Positions 18,094-27,118 are shown, counted from the first letter of the stretch. The stretch is DNA of 64,000 nt from Thiohalocapsa sp963698775 (GCA_963698775.1 CAVOSE010000005.1:22002-86001), one strand, 5' to 3'. Translations and numbers: made by a program. Notes: generated from the sequence alone by a model not told the origin.

Positions 18094-19265
18094 GCATGAA
18101 GTCCGCGATGAAGTACGTCGACGAATTCCGTGACGGCGGGCTGGCCCGCGGGCTCGCCCGCACCATCGCCGCCGAGGCCGATCCGGCGCGCGACTATCGG
18201 CTGATGGAGTTCTGCGGCGGCCACACCCACGCCATCTTCCGCTACGGCGTGCAGGATCTGATGCCGCCGAACCTGCGCTTCGTGCACGGCCCCGGATGCC
18301 CGGTCTGCGTGTTGCCGATGGCCCGCATCGACCAAGCCATCGCCATGGCCGTCGAACATGGCGTCACGCTGTGCACCTACGGTGACCTGATGCGCGTCCC
18401 CGCAAGCGAGCGCAATAGCCTGCTCAAGGCGAAGGCCGACGGCGCCGACATCCGCATGATCTACTCGACGCAGGACGCGCTGGCCATCGCCCGCGCCGAC
18501 CCGGACCGCCAGGTGGTGCTGTTCGCGATCGGCTTCGAGACCACCACGCCGCCGACCGCGGTGGCGCTCAAGGTCGCCCGGGCCGAGGGCATGGCGAACT
18601 TTTCGGTGTTCTGCAATCACGTGCTGACGCCATCGGCGCTGTCGACCATTCTGGCGACCGCCGGCCCGGACGGTGTGCAACTGGACGGCATCCTCGGGCC
18701 TTCGCACGTCAGCACCATCATCGGTAGCCGGCCCTATGAATTCGTGCCGCGGAAGTTCGGTAAGCCCGTCGTCATCGCCGGCTTCGAGCCGTTGGACGTG
18801 ATGCAGAGCGCATTGATGCTGGTGCGCCAGATCAACCAGGGCCGCTGCACGGTCGAGAATCAATATACCCGCGCGGTCAGCCGCGACGGCAACGCCAAGG
18901 CGCAGGCGTTGATGGCCGAGGTCTTCGCGCCGCGCGACAGCTTCGAGTGGCGCGGGCTCGGTCATCTGCCCCACAGCGCGCTGCGCATCGCCGACGGCTA
19001 TGCCGAGTTCGATGCCGAGCTGCGCTTCCCGGTGGCCGCGAGCGTGGGTAAGGAGATCAAAGGCTGTGAATGCCCGAGCGTGCTGCGCGGCGTCATGGAG
19101 CCCGTCGACTGCAAGCTGTTCGGCGTCGTCTGCACGCCGGAGAACCCGATGGGCGCCTGCATGGTCTCGTCCGAGGGGGCCTGTGCCGCCTACTGGAGCT
19201 ACGGTCGTTTTCGCCAACCGGTCGGGCGCGAGCCGGCGACCGCGCAAGTGGCGAGTCCCCGGTAG
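18090..19265 (+). CDS. hypD: HypD hydrogenase maturation protein (4Fe-4S)
   Basis: 391 residues. Conserved motifs include MEFCGGHTHAIFRYG, HGPGCPVCVLP (CxxC thiol pair), FAIGFETTTPPTA, FSVFCNHVLT and the C-terminal [4Fe-4S] region with CECPSVLRG and FGVVCTPENPMGACMVS. HypD is the scaffold on which CN- and CO are attached to iron. Four-base overlap with hypC and a four-base gap to hypE indicate one operon. Confidence 0.95.
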   Translation: MSMKSAMKYVDEFRDGGLARGLARTIAAEADPARDYRLMEFCGGHTHAIFRYGVQDLMPPNLRFVHGPGCPVCVLPMARIDQAIAMAVEHGVTLCTYGDLMRVPASERNSLLKAKADGADIRMIYSTQDALAIARADPDRQVVLFAIGFETTTPPTAVALKVARAEGMANFSVFCNHVLTPSALSTILATAGPDGVQLDGILGPSHVSTIIGSRPYEFVPRKFGKPVVIAGFEPLDVMQSALMLVRQINQGRCTVENQYTRAVSRDGNAKAQALMAEVFAPRDSFEWRGLGHLPHSALRIADGYAEFDAELRFPVAASVGKEIKGCECPSVLRGVMEPVDCKLFGVVCTPENPMGACMVSSEGACAAYWSYGRFRQPVGREPATAQVASPR

Positions 19266-19269
19266 TCCG

Positions 19270-20328
19270 ATGACTACGCACGACACCCCAAGACGTCGCT
19301 TCGGCGGTCAGCTCGACCTCAAACGTGGCGCCGTCGACATGAGCCACGGCAGCGGCGGACGCGCGATGGCGCAGCTGATCGACGAGCTGTTTCGCAAGCA
19401 CCTCGACAACCCATTGCTGGCGCAGGGCAACGATCAGGCCCTGTTCCAGCCGCCGCCGGGTCGGCTGGCCATCAGCACCGATGGCCACGTCATCTCGCCG
19501 CTGTTCTTCCCCGGCGGCGACATCGGCTGTCTGGCCGTGCACGGCACTGTCAATGACGTCGCCATGTCCGGCGCGCGGCCGCTGTATCTGGCCGCCGGCT
19601 TCATCCTGGAGGAAGGGCTGCCGCTCGCCGATCTTGCGCGTATCGTCGAGAGCATGGCCCGTGCCGCCAACGAGGCCGGCGTCGCGGTGGTGACTGGCGA
19701 CACGAAGGTGGTCGAGCGCGGTAAGGGCGACGGCTGTTTCATCACCACCACCGGCGTCGGTGTGGTGCCTGACGGCATCGACATCTCCGGCGATCGGGCC
19801 GTACCCGGCGACGCCATCCTGGTCAGCGGCACCATGGGCGATCATGGCGTCGCGATCATGTCCAAGCGCGAAAACCTGGGCTTCGAGACCGAGATCACCT
19901 CCGATACCGCCGCGCTGCATAGCCTGGTCGCGGCCATGATCGAGGCGGTGCCGGATGTCCATTGTCTGCGCGATCCCACCCGCGGCGGTCTGGCCACCAG
20001 CCTGAACGAGTTGGCCCAGCAGTCCGGCGTCGGCATGCAGATCCGCGAGGAGGCTGTTCCCGTCCGCCCGGCGGTCGCCGCCGCCTGCGAACTGTTGGGC
20101 CTCGACCCGCTCTACGTTGCCAACGAGGGCAAGCTGATCGCCATCTGTCCGGGAGATCGGGCCGACGAGCTGCTCGCGGTCATGCGCGCCCACGCACAGG
20201 GCCGGGATGCCGCGATCATCGGCAGCGTGGTGGATGATCCGCATCAGTTCGTGCAAATGCAGACCAGCTTTGGCGGCAGCCGCATCGTCGACTGGCTGGC
20301 TGGTGAGCAACTGCCGCGGATTTGCTGA
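19270..20328 (+). CDS. hypE: HypE carbamoyl dehydratase
   Basis: Start at ATG 19270 (MTTHDTPRRR). The 352 residues carry the PurM/HypE fold: DMSHGSGGRAMAQLI, ISTDGHVISPLFFPGGDIG, VTGDTKVVERGKGDG, LRDPTRGGLATSLNELA and the terminal PRIC, whose final Cys accepts the carbamoyl group that is dehydrated to thiocyanate for cyanide ligand synthesis. The complete C-terminal Cys argues for function. hypA, hypB, hypF and structural hydrogenase genes are not in the window. Confidence 0.95.
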   Translation: MTTHDTPRRRFGGQLDLKRGAVDMSHGSGGRAMAQLIDELFRKHLDNPLLAQGNDQALFQPPPGRLAISTDGHVISPLFFPGGDIGCLAVHGTVNDVAMSGARPLYLAAGFILEEGLPLADLARIVESMARAANEAGVAVVTGDTKVVERGKGDGCFITTTGVGVVPDGIDISGDRAVPGDAILVSGTMGDHGVAIMSKRENLGFETEITSDTAALHSLVAAMIEAVPDVHCLRDPTRGGLATSLNELAQQSGVGMQIREEAVPVRPAVAAACELLGLDPLYVANEGKLIAICPGDRADELLAVMRAHAQGRDAAIIGSVVDDPHQFVQMQTSFGGSRIVDWLAGEQLPRIC

Positions 20329-20332
20329 GCAA

Positions 20333-20764
20333 ATGGTCGAGGGCGCTGACAGTATCGCGAGCCGGCCTGTTAAGCCTGGCCTGGCCTTGGGCGATCTCGA
20401 TGCCTTGGCGCGGCGCTACCGTTGGCGTCTGTTGGTGTTGTTCGGCTCTGTCGCGCGCGCAGGGGATGGCCGTGATATCGACCTGGCGGTGTTACCCGCC
20501 GCGATGCCGAGTTTATTGGAACAAGGACGCTGGCAAGCCGACCTGGAACAGGTTGTGGCACCGCGCCCGGCGGATTTGCTGTTGCTAAGCGCCGACACCT
20601 CGCCCGTGACCCGATTCGAGGTGTTTCGCGCGGGCCGTTGTCTGTTCGAGGCCGAGCCGGGGCTGTTCGACGCCGAACGGGATCGCGCGTTCTTCCTCTA
20701 CGCCGACAGCGAATGGTTCCGACGACAACAACGCGTGCATCTCTATGGCCGATCGTACCACTGA
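20333..20764 (+). CDS. mntA: MntA-type minimal nucleotidyltransferase antitoxin
   Basis: 143 residues with the nucleotidyltransferase signature LVLFGSVARAGDGRDIDLAV (GS plus DxD). Family members AMPylate the HepT toxin on a Tyr of its catalytic motif and so block its RNase activity. It starts four bases after hypE stops and its end overlaps the HepT gene by 20 bases. Order and overlap match the MntA/HepT (MNT-HEPN) toxin-antitoxin family. Confidence 0.85.
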   Translation: MVEGADSIASRPVKPGLALGDLDALARRYRWRLLVLFGSVARAGDGRDIDLAVLPAAMPSLLEQGRWQADLEQVVAPRPADLLLLSADTSPVTRFEVFRAGRCLFEAEPGLFDAERDRAFFLYADSEWFRRQQRVHLYGRSYH

Positions 20765-21179
20765 GACTTTGGAGCGTAAGCTCGGTTTCTTGCATCGCTA
20801 TATCAGCGATCTCTCGGGCTACGCGGCACTCGACAGCGAGGGTCGGCTGCGAGAGCACTACGCCATCGAGCGCCTGTTGCAGTTGTTGTGCGAATCGGCG
20901 GCTGATTTAGGGTTGCAATTTCTCAAGGCGCGTGGCGATACCTTGCCGACGAGCTATCGGGAAATCTTCAATGCACTCGCCCGCTCGGGGCAATTGCCTC
21001 CGGATTTGGCGGCCGATCTCGTCGCAGCCTGTGGTATGCGTAATGTTCTTACCCACCTCTATGATCAGATCGATCTGCAACGCGTGATCGCCGCGGTCGA
21101 CCCCGCCATCGCGTTGTATCGATCCTTCGCTGACTGGAGTCTGCAACAGTTCAGGGACGGCACGGAACAGCGCGAATGA
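20745..21179 (+). CDS. hepT: HepT-type HEPN ribonuclease toxin
   Basis: 144 residues, all-helical. The HEPN catalytic motif is Rx4HxY (RNVLTHLYDQ) near residue 105. N-terminal helices (LGFLHRYISDLSGYAAL) match HepT/DUF86. The Tyr of the motif is the residue AMPylated by MntA in characterised systems. Appended to the hyp operon in the same orientation with no visible separate promoter. Confidence 0.85.
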   Translation: MADRTTETLERKLGFLHRYISDLSGYAALDSEGRLREHYAIERLLQLLCESAADLGLQFLKARGDTLPTSYREIFNALARSGQLPPDLAADLVAACGMRNVLTHLYDQIDLQRVIAAVDPAIALYRSFADWSLQQFRDGTEQRE

Positions 21180-21301
21180 CTGCGCCCTGTCCGCTTTCCG
21201 GCTTCGCGCTATGCTAGGGAGGTTGGTGTCGAACGCGGACCCGTGCGGAAATTCTGATTGATGGGCCATCCTGGTCAGCAATCAGACGTCCTGCCCCGCA
21301 C

Positions 21302-21329
21302 GGGAAACGCTGATAAATCAGCGTTTCCC
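21302..21329. repeat. Perfect palindrome, GGGAAACGCTGA stem
   Basis: Two 12-base arms, GGGAAACGCTGA and TCAGCGTTTCCC, with a TAAA loop. A single isolated copy lies in the 201-base gap between hepT and pilT. No T-run follows, so it is more likely an extragenic palindrome than an intrinsic terminator, though it would form a stable hairpin at the end of the hyp/hepT transcript. Confidence 0.85.
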
Positions 21330-21380
21330 TAGTGCTTGTCGACCAGCATCTGATCGCACCGAAGTCCCTGGGAGTCCGCC

Positions 21381-22418
21381 GTGGATATTGCTGAGCTACT
21401 CGCCTTCAGCGTCAAGAACAAGGCATCCGACCTGCATCTGTCCGCCGGTCTGCCACCCATGATCCGCGTCGACGGCGACATGCGCCGCATCAACGTGCCG
21501 CCGTTGGAGCATCGCACGGTGCATGCGCTGATCTACGAGATCATGAACGACAAACAGCGTAAGGATTACGAGGAGTTCCTAGAGACGGATTTTTCGTTCG
21601 AGATCCCGGGCGTCGCGCGGTTTCGTGTCAACGCCTACAACCAGAAGCGCGGCGCGGCGGGGGTGTTCCGAACCATCCCGTCGAAGGTGCTGACGCTGGA
21701 GGATTTGAACGCCCCGGAGATGTTCAAGGACATCGTCAACGTACCCCGTGGCCTGGTGCTGGTGACCGGCCCGACCGGTTCCGGCAAGTCGACCACGCTG
21801 GCGGCGATGATCGACTACCTCAACGACAACGAATACGCCCACATCCTCACCATCGAGGACCCGATCGAGTTCGTCCACACCAGCAAGAAGTGCCTGATCA
21901 ATCAGCGCGAGGTGCACAAGGACACTTTGGGTTTCAGCGAGGCGCTGCGCTCCGCGCTGCGGCAGGACCCGGATATTATTTTGGTGGGCGAGATGCGCGA
22001 CCTGGAGACCATTCGCCTGGCGCTGACCGCTGCCGAGACTGGCCACCTGGTGTTCGGCACCCTGCACACCAGTTCCGCGGCCAAGACCATCGACCGCATC
22101 GTTGACGTGTTTCCGGCGGCGGAGAAGACCATGGTGCGCTCGATGCTGTCGGAGTCCCTGCGCTCGGTGATCTCGCAGTCGTTGTTGAAAAAGATCAGCG
22201 GCGGGCGCATCGCCGCGCATGAGGTGATGATCGGCACCCCGGCAATTCGCAACCTGATCCGCGAGGACAAGGTGGCGCAGATGTATTCCGCGATCCAGAC
22301 CGGCCAGGCACACGGCATGCAGACCCTCGATCAATGCCTCTCCGAACTGGTCAAGCGCGGGCAGATCACCAAGGCGGATGCCCGCATGAAGGCGCATAGC
22401 AAAGAGACCTTCATGTAA
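21381..22418 (+). CDS. pilT: PilT, type IV pilus retraction ATPase
   Basis: 345 residues, GTG start. Walker A is GPTGSGKST. The Asp/His boxes are ILTIEDPIEF, VGEMRDLETIRLALTAAETGH and FGTLHTSSAAKTIDR. AIRNLIRE is the retraction signature specific to PilT. A hexameric cytoplasmic ATPase that depolymerises pilin for twitching motility. Normal family length. Monocistronic here; a second retraction ATPase (pilU), often adjacent, does not follow. Confidence 0.95.
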   Translation: MDIAELLAFSVKNKASDLHLSAGLPPMIRVDGDMRRINVPPLEHRTVHALIYEIMNDKQRKDYEEFLETDFSFEIPGVARFRVNAYNQKRGAAGVFRTIPSKVLTLEDLNAPEMFKDIVNVPRGLVLVTGPTGSGKSTTLAAMIDYLNDNEYAHILTIEDPIEFVHTSKKCLINQREVHKDTLGFSEALRSALRQDPDIILVGEMRDLETIRLALTAAETGHLVFGTLHTSSAAKTIDRIVDVFPAAEKTMVRSMLSESLRSVISQSLLKKISGGRIAAHEVMIGTPAIRNLIREDKVAQMYSAIQTGQAHGMQTLDQCLSELVKRGQITKADARMKAHSKETFM

Positions 22419-22582
22419 CCTCAGCTGTTCTCGGACAAACGGCTTGACTGGTGCGCCATCACCAGTCCGGTGCCGCAGCAGCTGGCGTTTCGGAGCATCT
22501 TGGTGGCGGAACTCGCCGTCACGACACTCTGCCTGTGGGTCGGTGTCCGGTTGCTGCTCGGGGCGGGCGCCACGGCGATCCG

Positions 22583-22831
22583 GTTCAACCTAGAAAGAGC
22601 AGTTGACCGCTTAGCCTCACATGCAAACGTCTGAGTTTGTTCGGGTTCTGGAGACATCGGAGAGTCACCCGCCAGGTGAAGGGCGCTACGGCCGCCAGGG
22701 CACGCCCCGCGCGGCGCCCAGCTGCGTTACAACTCGTTGGAATAGAATGACTATTCCGCCTCGTTGTGCCTTGCTGGACACCACGCGGGACGCACCCTGA
22801 CGACCGTCCAACTGCCCTTTCTAGGTTCAAC
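22583..22831. repeat. MITE-like element with 26-bp imperfect terminal inverted repeats
   Basis: Left end at 22583-22608 (core CCTAGAAAGAGCAGTTG) and right end at 22806-22831 (core CAACTGCCCTTTCTAGG) are inverted complements at about 22 of 26 positions. The ~200 bases between contain no credible reading frame or transposase. It occupies most of the non-coding stretch between pilT and repeat copy 2. The remaining 22419-22582 shows nothing recognisable. It is compatible with a non-autonomous transposon or a deletion relic of an insertion sequence. No target duplication was identified. Confidence 0.6.
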
Positions 22832-22857
22832 GCCGCTAACGGACAACTCGGCGTTGA

Positions 22858-23047
22858 CTAGATTGCTTGAGGGCGACAAATGCTTGCAGATGGATCAAGT
22901 TTCGATGCGGCATCGGACCGGGGCGGCCCCTCGAAATCGAAATCGGGATCGGGATCCGGTCACTCGCCACGCGCTGCGATTTCGATACCGATAGCGATAG
23001 CGATAGCGATGATCACGACTCGTGGGTCTGAGGCAAAGCCTCGCTAG
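22858..23047 (+). repeat. Hexanucleotide-array interspersed element, copy 2
   Basis: Shortest copy (190 bases). Same ends (CTAGATTGCTTGAGGGCGAC at left, GAGGCAAAGCCTCGCTAG at right). The inner arrays are short: AATCGGGATCGGGATC and CGATACCGATAGCGATAG. The right-terminal CTAG supplies the stop codon (TAG on the minus strand, 23046-23044) of the adjacent lytic transglycosylase gene. Confidence 0.9.
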
Positions 23048-23649
23048 GAGCGCGTTCGACAGCGACTGAGCTGTTTGGCGTAGGTCCGTGCGTGCCTGTC
23101 GACTTGCTGGGCATATCGCTGCAGCCAGGCCTTTCTTCGGTAGCTACCGCGTCGAAAGCCGGTGTGACCCTCGTGATAAGCGAGGTACTGATTGTAGGCA
23201 TCCCCCTGCGAGATGCCCAGCATCTGCCGACTGCGGTTCGTATACCAGCCGATGAAATCGGCGGCGTCCGCAAAATCGGTTCGCTTTGCCCGATGCTTAC
23301 CCGTTTCGTCCCGGTACCATTCCCATGTCCGGTCGATGGCCTGCGGATAGCCGTATGCGCTTGAGGCGTACCCGCCTGACGGCGACCTCGGCCGCGCGTC
23401 GTGCCGAAACGATGACTCGTTGCGAATGATGGCGAGCTGGACCTCTACGGGGACACCCCAGCGGCGTTTCACTTTGCGCATTGCCCGGTCCCATTTCGGC
23501 TTTTCCGCCAGGATCGCACAGGCATCGTCCGGTTGTTGCGGAGGCTCTGGCGCGGTTGCGCATCCGGCGGCCAGCAGCGCGTTTAGGGTGAGAAACCCGC
23601 ATAGAAACGCCGCTCGGGATCGCCCTTTCTGATCGAAACGGTGTCTCAC
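23044..23649 (-). CDS. Lytic transglycosylase-like lipoprotein
   Basis: 201 residues from a GTG at 23649. Lipoprotein signal peptide with lipobox LLAAGCATA. The SLT-like domain begins VPVEVQLAIIRNESSFRHDA, with the catalytic Glu in NESSF. SAYGYPQAIDRTWEWY and YNQYLAYHEGHTGF follow. It would cleave peptidoglycan glycan strands at the outer-membrane inner face. The stop codon lies in the terminal bases of repeat copy 2, so the C-terminus may have been altered by that insertion. Confidence 0.85.
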   Translation of the reverse strand: MRHRFDQKGRSRAAFLCGFLTLNALLAAGCATAPEPPQQPDDACAILAEKPKWDRAMRKVKRRWGVPVEVQLAIIRNESSFRHDARPRSPSGGYASSAYGYPQAIDRTWEWYRDETGKHRAKRTDFADAADFIGWYTNRSRQMLGISQGDAYNQYLAYHEGHTGFRRGSYRRKAWLQRYAQQVDRHARTYAKQLSRCRTRS

Positions 23650-23951
23650 GCTGCCCCCTCTTCGAAAGTTCCAAAGCCAACCATAACTCCAAGTGGTCCG
23701 CCAATGCAGCCGCGAGGGAACTATCGCCGCTCGACTCCTGGATTAGCGGCCAATGATGCCTTCCCGCTAGGCCGACCCAGACGTTAAAGTGGGCGCGGTG
23801 CGAAGGGGCGTTCAGTCTCTTTTTTCGATCGTTGCGCAATGGTCGAGATGATGCAAAGTTTCCTTCCTGGAGTGAGCACGGAGGCAGGAAGCGGTCAACA
23901 GTTCATCGCCTGCTACATTCGGCGTTCTCGTCTATCAGCCTGGAGTCGATC
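23650..23951. other. Intergenic stretch, nothing recognised
   Basis: 302 bases between divergent genes (transglycosylase on minus, esterase remnant on plus). Presumably holds both promoters, but no convincing -35/-10 pair, hairpin or repeat was found. Confidence 0.4.
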
Positions 23952-24885
23952 ATGCGTCATTTTTTGGCGACCCTTTACCTCCTTCCCGTTGTGGCGCTGG
24001 CCGCAGATGCAGTGCCAGCAACTGGGGAAGGCCTTGGTGAAGCCGGCGCTGCCGTTGAGAAAGGCTGTACCACCTCTGCCGTGCGCACAAGCAGCGCTAT
24101 CCTCTGCGGGCTCGACCAGGAGGTTGCGGGCCACCCGAACGGCAGGCTGGGCAAACGGGTCAGCGCCTTTCTGGGGATTCCATATGGCGAATCGACCGCG
24201 GGGAAGCATCGTTGGGCGGCGCCTGTGCCCTTCAAGCGCCAGCCGGTTGACCCTGATGCTGCCCCTTGGCCCGCGACCCGATTCGGGCCCAGTTGCCCGC
24301 AAGCTCGAGTACGAACTCATGCTGGACCTGATGTTCCCGCTAGACACGGCAAGGCGCATCGAGGCTCATCCGCGTTACAGACCACAGGCCGGTGATAACA
24401 CCGAGGTCATGTCCCACCTGATCACCGACTATCTGTTCACTTGCGCCAACCGCCACGTACTGTCCCAAGCCGGGGCGCCGGTCTGGGCGTACCAATTCAC
24501 CCATCCGCCGTCCTTCAACATTTGGCCGGACACCGCGCTCTGTTCGCCGGCGACCAATATGGCCTGCCATGCAGCGGAGCTGCCATTCGTTTTCGGGAAC
24601 GCGAACACCGCAGAGATGTACGCAGACTCGCAGCGGCATGTGCTGGAACCCGATGAACAGCGACTGAGTCGCTCGATGATTAACTACTGGGCGCGGTTCG
24701 CGAAGCACCAGGACCCGAACGGCGACGGCCAGCCGGAATGGGTGCCATTCACTACGGCTTCACCTACGCGCTTTATCCTTGATCTAAAGACTGAGAGCAA
24801 GACCGATCTCGATGCCAATTGCTCGTTCTGGGATGAGATCGGCTACAACAGCCCCGGCTTCCTTGAGCGCGTCCGCAGGCTTTGA
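23952..24885 (+). pseudogene. Type B carboxylesterase with central deletion and frameshift
   Basis: ATG 23952 opens a signal peptide (LATLYLLPVVALAADA) and the N-terminal esterase motif VSAFLGIPYGESTAGKHRWA. At about 24300 the frame changes directly to C-terminal sequence (APVWAYQFTHPPSFNIWPD, AAELPFVFGN, RSMINYWARFAKHQDPNGDG). The middle, including the nucleophile elbow GESAG and the acid residue region, is absent. Normal family members have about 500 or more residues; about 300 remain. Non-functional as an esterase. Confidence 0.85.
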
Positions 24886-24911
24886 GACGAGAGGATTTGA
24901 CAGAAATCGCC

Positions 24912-25313
24912 TCAGTTTCTGTAGCGACGGTGAGACTTGCGACGGCGTTCGTCCGGTCTTGGATAGGTTTCGGTCGCAAGGATTGATCCGGCCGCTGCAC
25001 CGAGTCCGCCCCCGATGACGGCACCGGTTTGACCGCTGACCTCGGAACCTACGTATGCGCCGAGCGCACCGCCTGCGCCGCTTCCCACCGCGGCGCGTGT
25101 GCTGTACGTGTCCATACAGCCAGAAGCCGTGATGGCGAGAAACGCAATCGATACCGCGAGCACCAGCCGCCTAATCTTCTGTCTCGGGGCGCCGTTGAAT
25201 CCGTCTTGACAGGGTGCCTCGCGTCCGTTCGATGGTCCTAAGGTCGGGATTTGCTCGTATTCGTAGGGGCTAGGGGCCGGCGAATCCGGTCGAACTGCCA
25301 GGGTCGTCGTCAT
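24912..25313 (-). CDS. Glycine-zipper lipoprotein-like protein
   Basis: 133 residues from ATG 25313. A hydrophobic segment with a lipobox-like end (AFLAITASGCMDTYS) is followed by a glycine zipper (GSGAGGALGAYVGSEVSG, GGGLGAAAGSILATETY) and a basic tail. The signal segment sits about 55 residues in, which is unusual. A non-ATG start closer to it may be the true one, or the N-terminus is an extension. Glycine-zipper (17 kDa antigen/OmpA-like 2TM) proteins are small envelope lipoproteins. Function here unknown. Confidence 0.65.
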   Translation of the reverse strand: MTTTLAVRPDSPAPSPYEYEQIPTLGPSNGREAPCQDGFNGAPRQKIRRLVLAVSIAFLAITASGCMDTYSTRAAVGSGAGGALGAYVGSEVSGQTGAVIGGGLGAAAGSILATETYPRPDERRRKSHRRYRN

Positions 25314-26221
25314 GTGTGATCTCCAAATGCTTGGCAAGCAGGGTGTTCGCGCCTGTAGTGATGGCGGCAATCATTTCGTCTAACCCGATGTACGAGATAG
25401 CCACACTGATACATACGGACACTCGGTAGTGAGACTACCAGCCGTTCCCTGAACGAAACCTGAACGGGCGGATACTTGCGGCTAGGGAGCCAATGATCCC
25501 CTGTCGCAGGCGGACGCAGGATGCACCCTGGCACCATCGGAGTATTTCCCGAAGGCCATGGGGCGGTGACATTCAGCGATAGCAACGGCGCTCCGTGCGT
25601 TGCGAAAGAAGGTCCGGAATCTCGGAGAGCAGGGGCAGCCTGCGGCAACTCCTTAATTGGCGGTTTCCGGCCAGCTGTCGCTCAGGCCCGATTCCCCCGG
25701 CGTCCGCTTGGTGGCCGTAAACTGCCGGTCGCTCTGCAACCGTCGCGAACCCTTTATGCGTCCATCAGGAAGTATCCATACACGCCTTGAACGTGCCGCA
25801 ATGTGGCAAGAATAGCCGGTAGCAAGGTGGGCGAATGTTGGAAGTTCGTGACGAAACGTTCTTGAAAACAACAGATGCGAGCACAGCGGACAGATACCCT
25901 CAGCCGAGAGAGCAGGGAGAACGAGCGCTACCGCTCAGTCATCGAGACTGCCGATGGTGTCTAGTTCGTGGACATCGAGGCATGGCTGTTGTAAATGAAC
26001 GACGCTGAATACCACCAGTCCGGTTACAGCCGCGATGAGTTGTGCTGAGCACGAGTATTTGCGATGCGGAAGCGGAAGAGAGGCCCCAAAGTCATCGAAC
26101 GGCGCATAGAGTCCGCTTCAGAAGGGCATGCCCGCGAAAAGAGCAACCGAAGTCGGTCCTACCGCGGGTGTGGCCCCAGAACGGCGGCATCACCACTACG
26201 CAGGGGTAATGCAGTCGACAC
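25314..26221. other. Non-coding stretch with a PAS-domain scrap
   Basis: About 900 bases without a credible gene. At 25917-25961 a 15-codon scrap reads ENERYRSVIETADGV, like the start of a PAS sensor domain. It ends at TAG and continues FVDIEAW, so it looks like the leftover of a sensor gene. Other short frames in the region lack ribosome sites and family features. No hairpin or promoter stood out. Confidence 0.45.
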
Positions 26222-27118
26222 TCAGGGAACCGACGCCTGGTCCAGCAGAGCCTTGGCCTGCTCCACCCAGGCTTCACGTCCGATGCGTCCAGAGAATCGG
26301 ATCACGCTCTTTTCCAGATCCGCGATCTGCGCCTCGGTCAACGTAGCAATCTGCCTGAGGTTGGTGAAACCATTGTCCTTGAGCTTTTTCTCCAATCCCG
26401 GTCCGATTCCCGAAATCTGCGTGAGGTCCTCCTCGGCAGGGCTACTCGACGACACCGTCTTGGGCGCGACGGGCGATTTGGCCGCCGGGGCCGCGACGGA
26501 TTTCTCCGGCTTCCCGGGCGCGGCAGCCGCGGTCGACGGGCCCACGTGGCCGCGGGCGTCGTTGAACCAAAGCCCCCAAAGCTGCTGCTGGGTCTCGATC
26601 GATTTCTGCATCGACTTGGCGATCTGGCTGCTGAGCTTACTCAATTCTTTCGCCGACAAGGACTCGAACTTAGACATGGCGGACCAGTCCTCCAGCAGCT
26701 TGATCTGCTTGCGCATGGACTCCTGGACAGTCTTTTCCATCTCGTCGAAGTCGGGAGTGGCCTTGCCGCCGCCGCTGTCCTCTAGCAAGCGCATCCACTG
26801 GTCCCACAACTCGTGTTGATTGTCCAGCCAATGCCGGGTTGCGCGCAGCGCTTCGGCGTTCAGCTCGGCGAAACTCTTGGGCTTCAGATTCTTGCCGCTG
26901 GCCCGTTCCATCCAGCGCTCCAGCCATTCGCGCTGCAACTCCGTTGACTGCTGAACCGCCTGGCCGGCCCAGGCATTGAGGTTCTCCAGGGTCTTCTGCT
27001 GCCACTGGTTGAGCCCGCTTGGATAGAACGAACCCGGCGCTTTTCCGAGGGTCGCGTTCCACATCTCCTCCTGCGCGTCGCGCAGATTCTTGAATATCGC
27101 CTTGTAGTTCTTAAACAT
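26222..27118 (-). CDS. Phasin-like coiled-coil protein with C-terminal helix-hairpin-helix domain
   Basis: Start ATG 27118 (MFKNYKAIFKNLRDAQEEMW). Of 298 residues, about 1-190 are helical and Trp-rich amphipathic (LNAWAGQAVQQSTELQREWLE, TQQQLWGLWFNDA), like polyhydroxyalkanoate-granule proteins. An Ala/Pro/Lys linker (APGKPEKSVAAPAAKSP) leads to a helix-hairpin-helix unit at about 230-295 (LTQISGIGPGLEKKLKDNG, LRQIATLTEAQIADLE). Likely coats PHB granules. The C-terminal unit resembles those used for DNA or protein contacts and could tether granules to the nucleoid (inference). No pha synthase is in the window. Confidence 0.65.
   Translation of the reverse strand: MFKNYKAIFKNLRDAQEEMWNATLGKAPGSFYPSGLNQWQQKTLENLNAWAGQAVQQSTELQREWLERWMERASGKNLKPKSFAELNAEALRATRHWLDNQHELWDQWMRLLEDSGGGKATPDFDEMEKTVQESMRKQIKLLEDWSAMSKFESLSAKELSKLSSQIAKSMQKSIETQQQLWGLWFNDARGHVGPSTAAAAPGKPEKSVAAPAAKSPVAPKTVSSSSPAEEDLTQISGIGPGLEKKLKDNGFTNLRQIATLTEAQIADLEKSVIRFSGRIGREAWVEQAKALLDQASVP

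Noticed and set aside
19093..20310. 405-codon minus-strand frame opposite hypE
   Set aside because: Shadow of hypE, whose motifs and C-terminal PRIC are unambiguous.
25521..25790. 89-codon plus-strand frame
   Set aside because: No ribosome site, no signal or domain. The amino-acid mix is typical of random high-GC sequence.
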